Shown here: positions 7,380 to 14,698 of the stretch, piece after piece
How the letters are laid out: the number at the start of each line of letters is the position of its first letter
How positions within the stretch are numbered: the first letter of the stretch is position 1
Assembly: GCA_937927625.1 (NCBI GenBank)
Contig: CALBSD010000011.1
Location: 1-31,439 of the forward strand
Reading direction: 5' to 3'
Source of the DNA: an uncultured Actinomycetes bacterium
Lineage (GTDB): Bacteria; Actinomycetota; Acidimicrobiia; Acidimicrobiales; Ilumatobacteraceae
Length of the DNA stretch: 31,439 bases
Position numbers and translations under genes: made by a program
Notes under the pieces: model-generated
Seen by the model: only the letters and a program-made list of their open reading frames with translations
What the model was told of the DNA's origin: nothing
Databases searched by the model: none

Positions 7380-8591
7380 GCTTTGCAAGTACTCAGGCTC
7401 GCTGGTGATCTCAAGCGTTGGCACGCGACGACGGATCTCATCAAACATCACGGCAATTTCACGACGTGCAAGGTTGGCGCCCAAACAGAAGTGCGGACCG
7501 CCAGCACCAAAGCCCACCTGTGCAGGCTGAGCAGAGCGGCGAATGTCAAAGTCGTTCGGGTTCGTGAACACGGTCTCGTCGCGGTTGCCTGACTGATAGA
7601 ACATCACAACCTTTTCGCCCTCTTTGATCGCCTGGCCGTTGATTTCTGTGTCTTCGGTTGCCGTGCGGCGGAAGTGAATCACTGGTGTGGCGTAGCGAAC
7701 AATCTCTTCGACAGCAGTCTTTGTGTGTGTGTCGAAATCGTTGAACCACAGTTCGCGCTGATCGCGATGAATGGTGAGCTCGCGCATGCCGTGGCCGATA
7801 GCAGTGCGTGTTGTTTCGTTGCCGGCAACCACCAACAAGATGAAGAAGGAACCAAACTCTTGTGCGGTGAGGCGCTCGCCATCAACAACAGCATTCATCA
7901 TGATGGATGCAATGTCATTGCCTGGATTCTTCAAACGCTCTTCACCAAGTGCAAGTGCATAGGAGAAGATTTCTCCACCGACACGTACGAGGTCTTCGAA
8001 TGTCCCGACGTACTCAGGGTCGCCCACACCAAGGATGGTGTTTGTCCAGTTGAAGATCATCTCTTCGTCGGACTCGGGGATGCCCATCATGTCGCAGATG
8101 ATTTGCAATGGCATGAGTGCAGCTACCTCGCGAACAAAGTCGCACTCACGATTAGGGAATCGCTCGAACATGCGGTCAATCACTGAAGCAGAACGAACAC
8201 GAACAGACTCTTCGAGCGCAGTGATTTCCTTCGGTGTGAATCCCTTCGAGACGATGGAGCGTAAACGGAAATGCTTTGGGTCATCCATGTTGATCATGGA
8301 GCCGAAGAATTCGTTGATCTCGACGGGCAAGTCACCGATGTTCGAGCCTGCACCACTCTTAAACAAGTTTGCGTTACGGCTGACATGCCAGATGTCGTCG
8401 TGGCGAACGAGTGCGCGGTAACCAGGGCCGGGAGGAATAGGGGAGTTCTCGACCATTCGCTCTTCGAAAAAGTGAAACGGTGATTCCTCGCGCAGAGTCT
8501 TGAATGCGCCAAAGCGCCAGTCACGTGGTTGTGTCCAGAACTCGGGGTCCGAGAGGTCAATGTCGGCGAGGGGTACAACAGGAAGATTCAT
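7338..8591 (-). CDS. Cytochrome P450 (CYP124/125/142-like)
   Basis: A complete 417-residue P450. The I-helix motif is AGNET (256-260), the K-helix ExxR is E296-x-x-R299, and the heme loop FGAGGPHFCLG places the thiolate ligand at C369. The C-terminal NGIKRMNCAW and the FNWTN and MDDPKHFRLRSIVSKGFTP segments resemble the mycobacterial CYP124/125/142 group, which hydroxylates methyl-branched lipids and sterol side chains. That substrate class is an inference. The enzyme is soluble and needs a ferredoxin and reductase, which are not adjacent. ATG 8591 has a perfect leaderless -10 (TAATCT, minus strand 8603-8598). The gene is divergent from the 94-aa gene, whose -10 lies only 8 bp beyond its own, and a thiolase follows that gene, which would suit lipid side-chain degradation. 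Confidence 0.93.
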   Translation of the reverse strand: MNLPVVPLADIDLSDPEFWTQPRDWRFGAFKTLREESPFHFFEERMVENSPIPPGPGYRALVRHDDIWHVSRNANLFKSGAGSNIGDLPVEINEFFGSMINMDDPKHFRLRSIVSKGFTPKEITALEESVRVRSASVIDRMFERFPNRECDFVREVAALMPLQIICDMMGIPESDEEMIFNWTNTILGVGDPEYVGTFEDLVRVGGEIFSYALALGEERLKNPGNDIASIMMNAVVDGERLTAQEFGSFFILLVVAGNETTRTAIGHGMRELTIHRDQRELWFNDFDTHTKTAVEEIVRYATPVIHFRRTATEDTEINGQAIKEGEKVVMFYQSGNRDETVFTNPNDFDIRRSAQPAQVGFGAGGPHFCLGANLARREIAVMFDEIRRRVPTLEITSEPEYLQSSFINGIKRMNCAW

Positions 8592-8597
8592 GAAGGC

Positions 8598-8617
8598 AGA
8601 TTAGGGGAAGGTACGGT
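8598..8617. promoter_or_regulatory. Overlapping divergent leaderless promoters
   Basis: On the minus strand TAATCT (8603-8598) lies six bases before the P450 ATG. On the plus strand TACGGT (8612-8617) lies seven bases before ATG 8625. The intergenic gap is only 33 bp, so each polymerase footprint covers the other gene's start codon. Both transcripts should be leaderless. Confidence 0.6.
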
Positions 8618-8624
8618 CATTCAC

Positions 8625-8909
8625 ATGGCTGAGTTCACCTTCTTCGTCGATGCTGATTTGTACATGATGAATGGTGGCGAATTAGCCGCCACGGAAGAGG
8701 ACCTGCACGAGATGGGTGTCTGGGGCGTTGACATTCCCAAGGAATACGGGATGGACCTCGGAGACCGAGTTCCGGTGCGGGTGAGTGGCACGTCGGCAGG
8801 GATTCGCTTCTATTCCAAACTGCTCGGCATGAAAGACACCATACAGTTGGAGGAAATGGACCGTGTTTTGGCAGCTGCAGAGGTGAAAGAAGCATCCTCG
8901 GAGGAGTGA
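8625..8909 (+). CDS. Hypothetical 94-residue acidic protein
   Basis: I do not recognise this protein. It is 94 residues long, acidic and without cysteines, signal peptide or membrane segment. It starts MAEFTFFVDADLYMMNGG, has a probable beta-rich middle (GDRVPVRVSGTSAGIRFYSKL) and ends in an alpha-helical, glutamate-rich tail. It is judged real because a TACGGT -10 element precedes ATG 8625 by seven bases, the frame stays open across a region where the flanking genes stop, and the codon choice matches the neighbours. The longer in-frame extension from 8529 is inside the divergent P450 gene and is rejected. Its neighbours (P450 and thiolase) give only a weak hint of a lipid-related or regulatory role. 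Confidence 0.6.
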   Translation: MAEFTFFVDADLYMMNGGELAATEEDLHEMGVWGVDIPKEYGMDLGDRVPVRVSGTSAGIRFYSKLLGMKDTIQLEEMDRVLAAAEVKEASSEE

Positions 8910-8927
8910 TTTTCTCTGATTCTTGGT

Positions 8928-8973
8928 TAATGTCGGTGAGTCGGTTCCGACCAGCGGACCACCAAACAGGGAG
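8928..8973 (+). promoter_or_regulatory. Thiolase promoter and ribosome site
   Basis: TAATGT (8928-8933) fits the TANNNT -10 and would start RNA near 8940, giving a leader of about 40 bases. AGGGAG at 8968-8973 is a good Shine-Dalgarno six bases before ATG 8980. This makes the thiolase a led transcript among mostly leaderless neighbours. Confidence 0.45.
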
Positions 8974-8979
8974 TCATTA

Positions 8980-10182
8980 ATGCCCGAAGCAGTAATCGTT
9001 GCAACATCTCGTAGCCCAATTGGCCGTGCCAACAAGGGTTCGCTCAAGGACCTTCGTCCTGACGACATGGCAGCACAGATCGTCAAGGCTCTCATGGCCA
9101 AAGTTCCTCAGGTGAAGGCCGACGATGTCGAAGACCTCATCATGGGAATTGGTCAGCCTGCCGGTGAAGGTGGATTCAACATCGGTCGTATGGTCGCCAT
9201 CTTGGCTGGCCTTGACAATGTTCCTGGCGTCACCGTCAACCGTTACTGCTCATCTTCATTGCAGACAATTCGCATGGCAGCACACGCCATTCGCGCCGGA
9301 GAAGGCGATTGCTTTATCGCAGCCGGTGTTGAGGCAGTGAGCCGTTACGCATCAGGTGCATCCGACTCCGCTCCCAACGCAATCTTCAAAGAAGCCGGTG
9401 CGCGTACACGTGCTCGCTCCGAAGGCGGAGCAGAAATTTGGGCACCTCCAGCAGGTCTTCCTGACGCATACATCGCAATGGGCCAGACCGCAGAGAACGT
9501 GGTGCAGCTCGAAGGTGTTTCACGTGAAGACATGGACCACTTCGGTGTCCGCTCACACAACCTCGCAGTGCAGCATCAGGAGAACGGTTTCTTCGAGCGC
9601 GAGATCACACCACTCGTTCTTCCAGATGGCACCGTCGTTTCCAAGGACGACGGCCCACGTGCCGGCACCACATATGAAGCAACATCGCAGTTGAAGCCTG
9701 TGTTCCGCCCTGACGGTTCCGTCACCGCCGGCAACGCATGCCCACTCAACGACGGTGCAGCAGCAGTCATGGTCATGTCCGACACCAAGGCAAAGCAGTT
9801 GGGTCTCACCCCACTCGCACGCATCGTGTCCTCGGGCGTTTCTGGCCTCAACCCAGAAATCATGGGCCTTGGTCCAATCGAAGCATGTCGCCAGGCTCTC
9901 AAGCGTGCCGGCATGACCATCGATCAGATCGACCTTGTTGAAATCAACGAAGCATTTGCTGCACAGGTTCTTCCTTCGGCAAAGCACCTCGGCATCCCAA
10001 TGGACAAGCTCAACATCCACGGTGGTGGCATTGCGCTTGGTCACCCATTCGGTATGACCGGTGCTCGCATCATGACAACCCTCATCAACGGTCTTCAGTG
10101 GGAAGACAAGACCTTCGGCATGGAGTCCATGTGCGTCGGTGGTGGCCAGGGTATGGCAATGATCGTTGAGCGCTTGAGCTAA
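8980..10182 (+). CDS. Acetyl-CoA C-acetyl/acyltransferase (thiolase)
   Basis: A complete 400-residue thiolase. The acylated cysteine is C90 in NRYCSSS, the NEAF segment is at 323-326, the catalytic histidine is H355 in GHPFG, and the second cysteine is C385 in CVGGGQG. All four active-site blocks are intact. The N-terminal part resembles mycobacterial FadA3-type enzymes (from memory). It either cleaves 3-ketoacyl-CoA in beta-oxidation or condenses two acetyl-CoA; the sequence alone does not decide. ATG 8980 has AGGGAG upstream; an in-frame start at 8923 is rejected because it precedes this ribosome site. The codon choice is strongly biased to C-ending codons (ctc, atc, gac), more than in the neighbours, which suggests high expression. 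It ends convergent to the MFS gene at a shared hairpin. Confidence 0.95.
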   Translation: MPEAVIVATSRSPIGRANKGSLKDLRPDDMAAQIVKALMAKVPQVKADDVEDLIMGIGQPAGEGGFNIGRMVAILAGLDNVPGVTVNRYCSSSLQTIRMAAHAIRAGEGDCFIAAGVEAVSRYASGASDSAPNAIFKEAGARTRARSEGGAEIWAPPAGLPDAYIAMGQTAENVVQLEGVSREDMDHFGVRSHNLAVQHQENGFFEREITPLVLPDGTVVSKDDGPRAGTTYEATSQLKPVFRPDGSVTAGNACPLNDGAAAVMVMSDTKAKQLGLTPLARIVSSGVSGLNPEIMGLGPIEACRQALKRAGMTIDQIDLVEINEAFAAQVLPSAKHLGIPMDKLNIHGGGIALGHPFGMTGARIMTTLINGLQWEDKTFGMESMCVGGGQGMAMIVERLS

Positions 10183-10202
10183 TCAAGCCTGAACAATTGA
10201 AG

Positions 10203-10223
10203 TGCAACGACTAGTTCGTTGCA
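10203..10223. terminator. Hairpin between convergent thiolase and MFS genes
   Basis: TGCAACGA (10203-10210) and TCGTTGCA (10216-10223) pair perfectly over a 5-base loop CTAGT. The loop contains the MFS stop codon. No T-tract follows on either strand, so this would be an I-shaped terminator, as is common in actinobacteria. It serves both genes by position. Confidence 0.5.
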
Positions 10224-11401
10224 GATCGCGAGTCGGCGGTGGTTCTCAACATGAGGGCCACCGCCGTTCCGCTTATCACCATCAAAACCGCGGCGAAAGT
10301 AAACGTTGCCTCTGGGCCGTGTGAGCCGTAAATGATGGGAGCGATGAGCGACATGATGGAACCTGCGATGAGGTCACCGGTTCCGTTAAGACCTTGCGCA
10401 GCGCTGGCACGACCATGAGGCGCCACTTGTGCCATCAGTGATTGCGTTGCAGGAATGGAGAGCGATCCGATGACGCCTTCCACCATGGAGAAGCTGACGA
10501 GAAGAATCGCACTAGGCAAGAAGCCGTACAGCATGACGAGTGGTGCCGTCATGAAAATGCCGATGACTGTCATCTTCGCTGCACCGGTCTTGTCGGCAAG
10601 GCGGCCACCCTTTGCGCCCAAGAAAATAAAGGGGACGGTGTAGAGCAAGAACGTCATGCCCACCATGAAGTTATTTCCACCGCGATCGGTGATGTAGCGG
10701 TCCCACAGTGCGTCGTAGATGCCAACAGGAATGAAGAGAGTGAGCGAGGCAAGTGCTGCTGCGCGAATGGGGCGGTACTTCAACAGTTCAATGCTGAGTC
10801 GCTTTGATTCCTCTGTGGAAGGAAGTGATGGCAATTCCTTTGGAAGAACAACAACGAATGCAACGAGTGCAAAGAGTCCAAAAATAAGGAATGCACCGCG
10901 CAAACCAAACGGTGCAATCAGTGTTGCGCCGATGAGTGGGCCGCCGGTGAAGCCAGCAAGTTCAATGCCACGCAAACGCCCGAGACGTTCAGCCGCACGT
11001 GTCTTGTCGATGTTTGCTGCGATTGCTTTTACGGCAGGACCACTTGTGCCGAGAGCGGCACCAGAGATAGCGCGTGCAATCACAAACATCCACAGTGAGT
11101 TGCCGAATGCAAAGAGTGTGGAGCCAATGGAGGCAAGCACTAATGCTGCGAGAACAAGTTTCTTTGGCTTGCCACGGTCTGCAAATGGTGCAACAAACAA
11201 AGAGACAAGAAGTGATGCCATGAAACCGGCAGCTGCAATAAAACCAAGACCTGAATCACTGAAGTGATACTTGTCTTGCAAGTCGCTGAGAGCGGGGAAG
11301 ATCATGCTGACTGACATCGGCACGCTGAATCCACAAATCAAAAGTGGACCGATACCCATCGTGAACTTGGCGAAACCACGTTCATTGGTTGGCGTTGTCA
11401 T
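10211..11401 (-). CDS. MFS transporter
   Basis: A 396-residue major facilitator protein with about 12 hydrophobic segments in two halves of six. The motif A loop between TM2 and TM3 reads APFADRGKPKK (compare G-x-x-x-D-R-x-G-R-K), and a weaker copy between TM8 and TM9 reads GGRLADKTGAAK. The hydrophilic central loop is around residues 200-225. The layout resembles drug or metabolite exporters of the DHA1 group; the substrate is unknown. It starts 3 bp after the stop of the serine hydrolase, which itself follows DAHP synthase by 2 bp, so it is the last gene of a three-gene operon. Export of an aromatic or ester compound is a possible link but is inference. Confidence 0.9.
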   Translation of the reverse strand: MTTPTNERGFAKFTMGIGPLLICGFSVPMSVSMIFPALSDLQDKYHFSDSGLGFIAAAGFMASLLVSLFVAPFADRGKPKKLVLAALVLASIGSTLFAFGNSLWMFVIARAISGAALGTSGPAVKAIAANIDKTRAAERLGRLRGIELAGFTGGPLIGATLIAPFGLRGAFLIFGLFALVAFVVVLPKELPSLPSTEESKRLSIELLKYRPIRAAALASLTLFIPVGIYDALWDRYITDRGGNNFMVGMTFLLYTVPFIFLGAKGGRLADKTGAAKMTVIGIFMTAPLVMLYGFLPSAILLVSFSMVEGVIGSLSIPATQSLMAQVAPHGRASAAQGLNGTGDLIAGSIMSLIAPIIYGSHGPEATFTFAAVLMVISGTAVALMLRTTADSRSATN

Positions 11402-11404
11402 TAT

Positions 11405-12226
11405 TTACCTTCCGAGGCAGCGAAGAACTTCATCGTTGAATGCGGGCCAATATTGCATGCCCCATTCGTCGAATTCGCGTTCTGCAATCATGACGCATGC
11501 CGCATCGGCGACGGGGTCAATCCACATGAACGTGCCAATGCCGCCGAAGTGGCCAAACGTTGATGAGGAGTTGCGAGCACTCGTCCAGTGCGGTGTCTTG
11601 TGTCCGCGAATCTCAAATCCCAAACCCCATGGGCACGGATCAAATGATCCAAGACCCGGAACAACGCCAGCGAGTTCAGGGAACACGGGCATGATTGCTT
11701 CCATGTAGGTCTCATGCGCGATGAGTGTGGGGGAGCGCAACTCATTCACGAATTGCACGAGGTCGTGTGCGGTGGAGTGCACATCTTTTGCACACGAACC
11801 TTCAAGCGCACTGTGGTGCATTCCCAGCGGCGCGAAGATGGCATCGTCGAGATATTCCACAAAGGCAATGCCGGTGCTGTGTTCTACGTGTTGCGCCAGC
11901 ATGTCGAATCCGGTGTTGCTGTAGATGCGCTTCACTCCCGGCTTGCCCACAGGGGCAGCACCATCAAATGAATAACCGCCCGCATGGGCAAGAAGATGAC
12001 GCACAGTGCAACCTGTTTGCCCAACAGCATCATCAAGATGAACGCTGCCTTCTTCGACAGCAATCAATACGGCGTATGCACTGAGTGGTTTGCTGAGGCT
12101 GGCAATGCGTTGACGGCGATCTATGTCGCCATGAGTTTCGACGCCGCCACTGTGAACAACAGCGATGGACGATTCGGCAACAGGCCATGCATCGGCAAGG
12201 CTCCATGCGGAATCAAGAAGCGACAT
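11405..12226 (-). CDS. Serine hydrolase of the class C beta-lactamase/esterase family
   Basis: A 273-residue penicillin-binding-protein-like serine hydrolase. The three family motifs are present: S43-L-S-K46 (SxxK), Y102-S-N104 (YxN) and H226-F-G228 (HxG in place of KTG). The HxG variant and the small size are typical of EstB-like esterases and D-amino-acid peptidases rather than true beta-lactamases. No signal peptide is visible, so a cytoplasmic esterase is more likely than a cell-wall enzyme. ATG 12226 is chosen because it lies 2 bp after the DAHP synthase stop; the longer in-frame start lies inside that gene. It sits between a shikimate-pathway gene and an exporter in one operon, so its ester substrate may be an aromatic metabolite (inference). 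Confidence 0.88.
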   Translation of the reverse strand: MSLLDSAWSLADAWPVAESSIAVVHSGGVETHGDIDRRQRIASLSKPLSAYAVLIAVEEGSVHLDDAVGQTGCTVRHLLAHAGGYSFDGAAPVGKPGVKRIYSNTGFDMLAQHVEHSTGIAFVEYLDDAIFAPLGMHHSALEGSCAKDVHSTAHDLVQFVNELRSPTLIAHETYMEAIMPVFPELAGVVPGLGSFDPCPWGLGFEIRGHKTPHWTSARNSSSTFGHFGGIGTFMWIDPVADAACVMIAEREFDEWGMQYWPAFNDEVLRCLGR

Positions 12227-12228
12227 GT

Positions 12229-13578
12229 TTATCCGTGATTGCGAATGAGTTCGGCAACGCGGAAAGCGAGGTCGAGACCTTGGCGGCCATTCAAACGAGG
12301 GTCGCAAATCGTGTGGTAACGATTGTCGAGGTCATCGTTCGTTAGGTCATCGGTACCGCCGGTGCACTCGGTGACATCGTCACCAGTGAGCTCCACATGA
12401 ATACCGCCTGGCCATGTGCCTTCCGCCTTGTGTGCGCGAACGAATCCGGCGATCTCGGCAACGATGTCTTCGAAGTGACGAGTCTTGCGACCGTTTGGTG
12501 CAGTGATGGTGTTGCCATGCATTGGGTCGCATGCCCACACCACGGGGTGGTCGGCTTCTTTGACTGCACGCAAGAGCGGACGTAATGAATCTTCCACCTT
12601 GTCTGCACCCATGCGGCTGATGAGCGTCAGGCGACCAGGAATACGTGCTGGGTTGAGTGTTTGGCACAACTCAAGAACCCACTCAGGAGAAGTGGTGGGG
12701 CCCACCTTGCAACCAACAGGGTTGCCGACGCCACGCAAGAACTCAATGTGTGCGCCGTCGAGCTGACGTGTGCGCTCACCGATCCAAAGCATGTGTGCGC
12801 TGCAGTCGTACCACTGACCGGTGAGGGAGTCCTGACGTGTCAGTGCTTCTTCATAACCAAGGATGAGTGCTTCGTGGCTGGTGTACACATCGACTTCATG
12901 CAGTGATGAATCGGACTCGGTGTCCACGCCGCATGCACGCATGAAACGAAGTGCGCGCTCAATCTCATTCGAGAGATCGACGTAACGCTGACCTTCAGGG
13001 CTGGATGCAACGAAGTCTTGTGTCCATGCGTTGACGCGATTGAGATCAGCGAAGCCGCCCTTGGTGAATGCGCGTAACAAGTTGAGTGTTGATGAGGACT
13101 GGTGATACGCCTGCACTAAACGCTGTGGGTTCGGAATGCGAGCTTCTGCAGTAAATGCTGCATCGTTCACGATGTGGCCACGGAATGATGGCAACTCAAC
13201 GTCGCCAATCTTTTCTGTGCCAGAAGAGCGAGGCTTTGCGAACTGACCAGCCATGCGGCCGATCTTCACAACAGGAACACCCATGGAATAGGTGAGCACG
13301 ATTGCCATCTGCAAGATGACGCGCAACTTTTCGCGAATGTTGACGGCGTTGAACTCGTCGAAGCTTTCGGCACAGTCGCCTGCTTGCAACAAGAACGCGT
13401 TACCGGCGGCTACTTGGCCAAGCGATGCCTGCAGCGAACGAGCCTCACCTGCGAACACGAGGGGAGGAAAGGCAGCGACCTGTGCGAGCGCTGTTTCGAG
13501 AGTGCCATTGGTTGGCCAGTCGGGTTGCTGCTGTGCGGGGAATGCCTGCCAGGAATCGGGGGTCCAACTACGTGCCAT
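12229..13578 (-). CDS. aroG: Class II 3-deoxy-7-phosphoheptulonate synthase
   Basis: A 449-residue class II (plant/mycobacterial-type) DAHP synthase. It condenses phosphoenolpyruvate with erythrose 4-phosphate as the first step to chorismate and the aromatic amino acids. The metal ligands can be read: C69 in QAGDCAESF, the histidine of CDPMHGNT, the glutamate of HVELTGDDVTEC, and the aspartate of CDPRLNG. Substrate-binding GPTTSPEW and RPLLRA-type segments are also present. The length agrees with the family (about 450-470). ATG 13578 is chosen because the fold starts MARSWTPDSW; an upstream in-frame ATG adds a basic tail without support. A perfect 15-bp hairpin lies 36 bp before the start. 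It heads the operon with the serine hydrolase and MFS genes. Confidence 0.96.
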   Translation of the reverse strand: MARSWTPDSWQAFPAQQQPDWPTNGTLETALAQVAAFPPLVFAGEARSLQASLGQVAAGNAFLLQAGDCAESFDEFNAVNIREKLRVILQMAIVLTYSMGVPVVKIGRMAGQFAKPRSSGTEKIGDVELPSFRGHIVNDAAFTAEARIPNPQRLVQAYHQSSSTLNLLRAFTKGGFADLNRVNAWTQDFVASSPEGQRYVDLSNEIERALRFMRACGVDTESDSSLHEVDVYTSHEALILGYEEALTRQDSLTGQWYDCSAHMLWIGERTRQLDGAHIEFLRGVGNPVGCKVGPTTSPEWVLELCQTLNPARIPGRLTLISRMGADKVEDSLRPLLRAVKEADHPVVWACDPMHGNTITAPNGRKTRHFEDIVAEIAGFVRAHKAEGTWPGGIHVELTGDDVTECTGGTDDLTNDDLDNRYHTICDPRLNGRQGLDLAFRVAELIRNHG

Positions 13579-13614
13579 AAGAGGTACAGCCTTGCGCTTA
13601 AAGGGGGGTAAACG

Positions 13615-13650
13615 CAACGCCTATTTCCCGATGGTGGGAAATAGGCGTTG
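13615..13650. terminator. Perfect 15-bp hairpin between the sigma factor and DAHP synthase genes
   Basis: CAACGCCTATTTCCC (13615-13629) pairs with GGGAAATAGGCGTTG (13636-13650) over the 6-base loop GATGGT. On the minus strand it follows the sigma-factor stop by 22 bp and precedes the DAHP synthase ATG by 36 bp. No long T-tract follows (CGTTTACC). The simplest reading is a terminator for the sigma gene; a control hairpin in the DAHP synthase leader is the alternative. Confidence 0.7.
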
Positions 13651-13672
13651 AGAACGGGAAGTCTGAATGAAA

Positions 13673-14500
13673 TCAGACAGCGAGGATGCGCTCGGCGTCG
13701 TCGCGCAGTCCTTCAACTGCACGGCTGACCAAGCGGCGGGCTGCCTCGGCGGTCACGCCGAGATCTTCGCCCACTTCGCGGAAGCTCTTGCGCTCACCGT
13801 CGAGAAGACCGAAACGGGCTTCCACGGCGTAGCGAGCACGGTCGTCGAGAGTTCCGAGGAGCTCGTCGAGCAACTCGGTGTCGACCAATGCCATGACTGC
13901 ATCTTCTGGCGTGCCCTGGCCATTGTCCATGAGGTCGCCCAATGTTGCGTCGCCATCGTCGCCCACGGTCTTGTCGAGAGAGACAGGAGTGGTGAGGCGG
14001 TGAAGTTCTGCGTTACCTGCATCGAGGGTCTCGCCATCTCCGGATGCCTGGCGAAGTGCTGCACGCAAGCTTGCGGAGCGGTCACCAGGAATACGGATGA
14101 GACTGGCCTTCTGGTCAAGCGCACGGCCGATGGCCTGGCGGATCCAGAACGTTGCATAGGTGGAGAACTTGAATCCACGGCGCCAGTCGAACTTGTCGAC
14201 GGCGTGCTCGAGACCCAGGTTGCCTTCTTGGATGAGGTCCAAGAGGTCCATGCCCTGTGGCAATGGGTAACGGCGAGCGATGGAGACCACCAAACGAAGG
14301 TTGGAACGGATGAAGCGGTCCTTTGCGGTGGCTGCATTGCGCAGGTCACGACGAAGGGCTGCTCCGCGCTCGCCAGCTTCTAACTTCTGTGCTGCTTCGC
14401 GGCCAGCTTCGATTGCTTTTGACAATTCGCGCTCGTCCTCGGCTGTGAGGAGGGCAACTTTGCCGATGTCATTGAGATAAAGACCAATTGAGTCATTCAT
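13673..14500 (-). CDS. Sigma-70 family RNA polymerase sigma factor (group 2-like, atypical)
   Basis: A 275-residue sigma factor lacking region 1.1. Region 1.2 is DSIGLYLNDIG (3-13). Region 2 is intact at about 60-130: RFIRSNLRLVVSIARRY, DLIQEGNLGLEHAVDKFD and the -10-binding FSTYATFWIRQAIGRALDQ. Region 3 begins IRIPGDRSASLRAAL. Region 4.2 at 238-268 is SFREVGEDLGVT followed by AEAARRLVSRAVEGLR. In housekeeping sigma the recognition helix has RERIRQIE; here it is changed, so -35 recognition should differ. ATG 14500 is chosen because region 1.2 begins at residue 3. The frame stays open far upstream (to 15133), but that part lies opposite nadD. No -10 sits at leaderless distance. A 198-bp gap separates it from divergent nadD. 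Confidence 0.9.
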   Translation of the reverse strand: MNDSIGLYLNDIGKVALLTAEDERELSKAIEAGREAAQKLEAGERGAALRRDLRNAATAKDRFIRSNLRLVVSIARRYPLPQGMDLLDLIQEGNLGLEHAVDKFDWRRGFKFSTYATFWIRQAIGRALDQKASLIRIPGDRSASLRAALRQASGDGETLDAGNAELHRLTTPVSLDKTVGDDGDATLGDLMDNGQGTPEDAVMALVDTELLDELLGTLDDRARYAVEARFGLLDGERKSFREVGEDLGVTAEAARRLVSRAVEGLRDDAERILAV

Positions 14501-14539
14501 GATGCAGTGTTCAACCGTGTGTTCGTAGGGCTTGTTCCC

Positions 14540-14564
14540 ATGTGTTCCGTGGCAACGGGCACAT
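14540..14564. other. Hairpin in the presumed sigma-factor leader
   Basis: ATGTG (14540-14544) pairs with CACAT (14560-14564), and inside it CCGT (14547-14550) pairs with ACGG (14555-14558) over the loop GGCA. It lies 40 bp upstream of the sigma-factor ATG on the minus strand, within the 198-bp gap to nadD. A candidate -10 on the minus strand (TATTGT near 14610) would put it in a long 5' leader. A role in control is speculative. Confidence 0.35.
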
Positions 14565-14686
14565 AGGTCCGGCAAGGAGGGGGCTCCATGTCGGGGGGAT
14601 TTGAGACAATAACAGAGCCTGAGGGTCTTGGCTAGGGGCAATTTGGAGATTTTGTTTTCTGCAGGTAGAAGCGTGCCCCTGCCACT

Positions 14687-14692
14687 TACAAT
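14687..14692 (+). promoter_or_regulatory. Leaderless -10 of nadD
   Basis: TACAAT fits TANNNT, with exactly six bases before the GTG start at 14699. It decides the start: the initiating GTG is the first transcribed codon. No TTGACA-like -35 is seen 17 bp upstream. Confidence 0.65.
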
Positions 14693-14698
14693 CGCTAC

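Noticed and set aside
7674..8186. A 170-codon plus-strand frame opposite the P450
   Set aside because: No start signal and a His/Cys-rich translation; the P450 on the other strand is intact and typical.
11405..12226. True beta-lactamase (resistance gene)
   Set aside because: No signal peptide and an HxG motif in place of KTG; esterase/peptidase relatives fit better.
13667..14383. A 238-codon plus-strand open frame opposite the sigma factor
   Set aside because: It is cysteine-rich, has no domain and mirrors the codon pattern of the sigma gene; a shadow frame.
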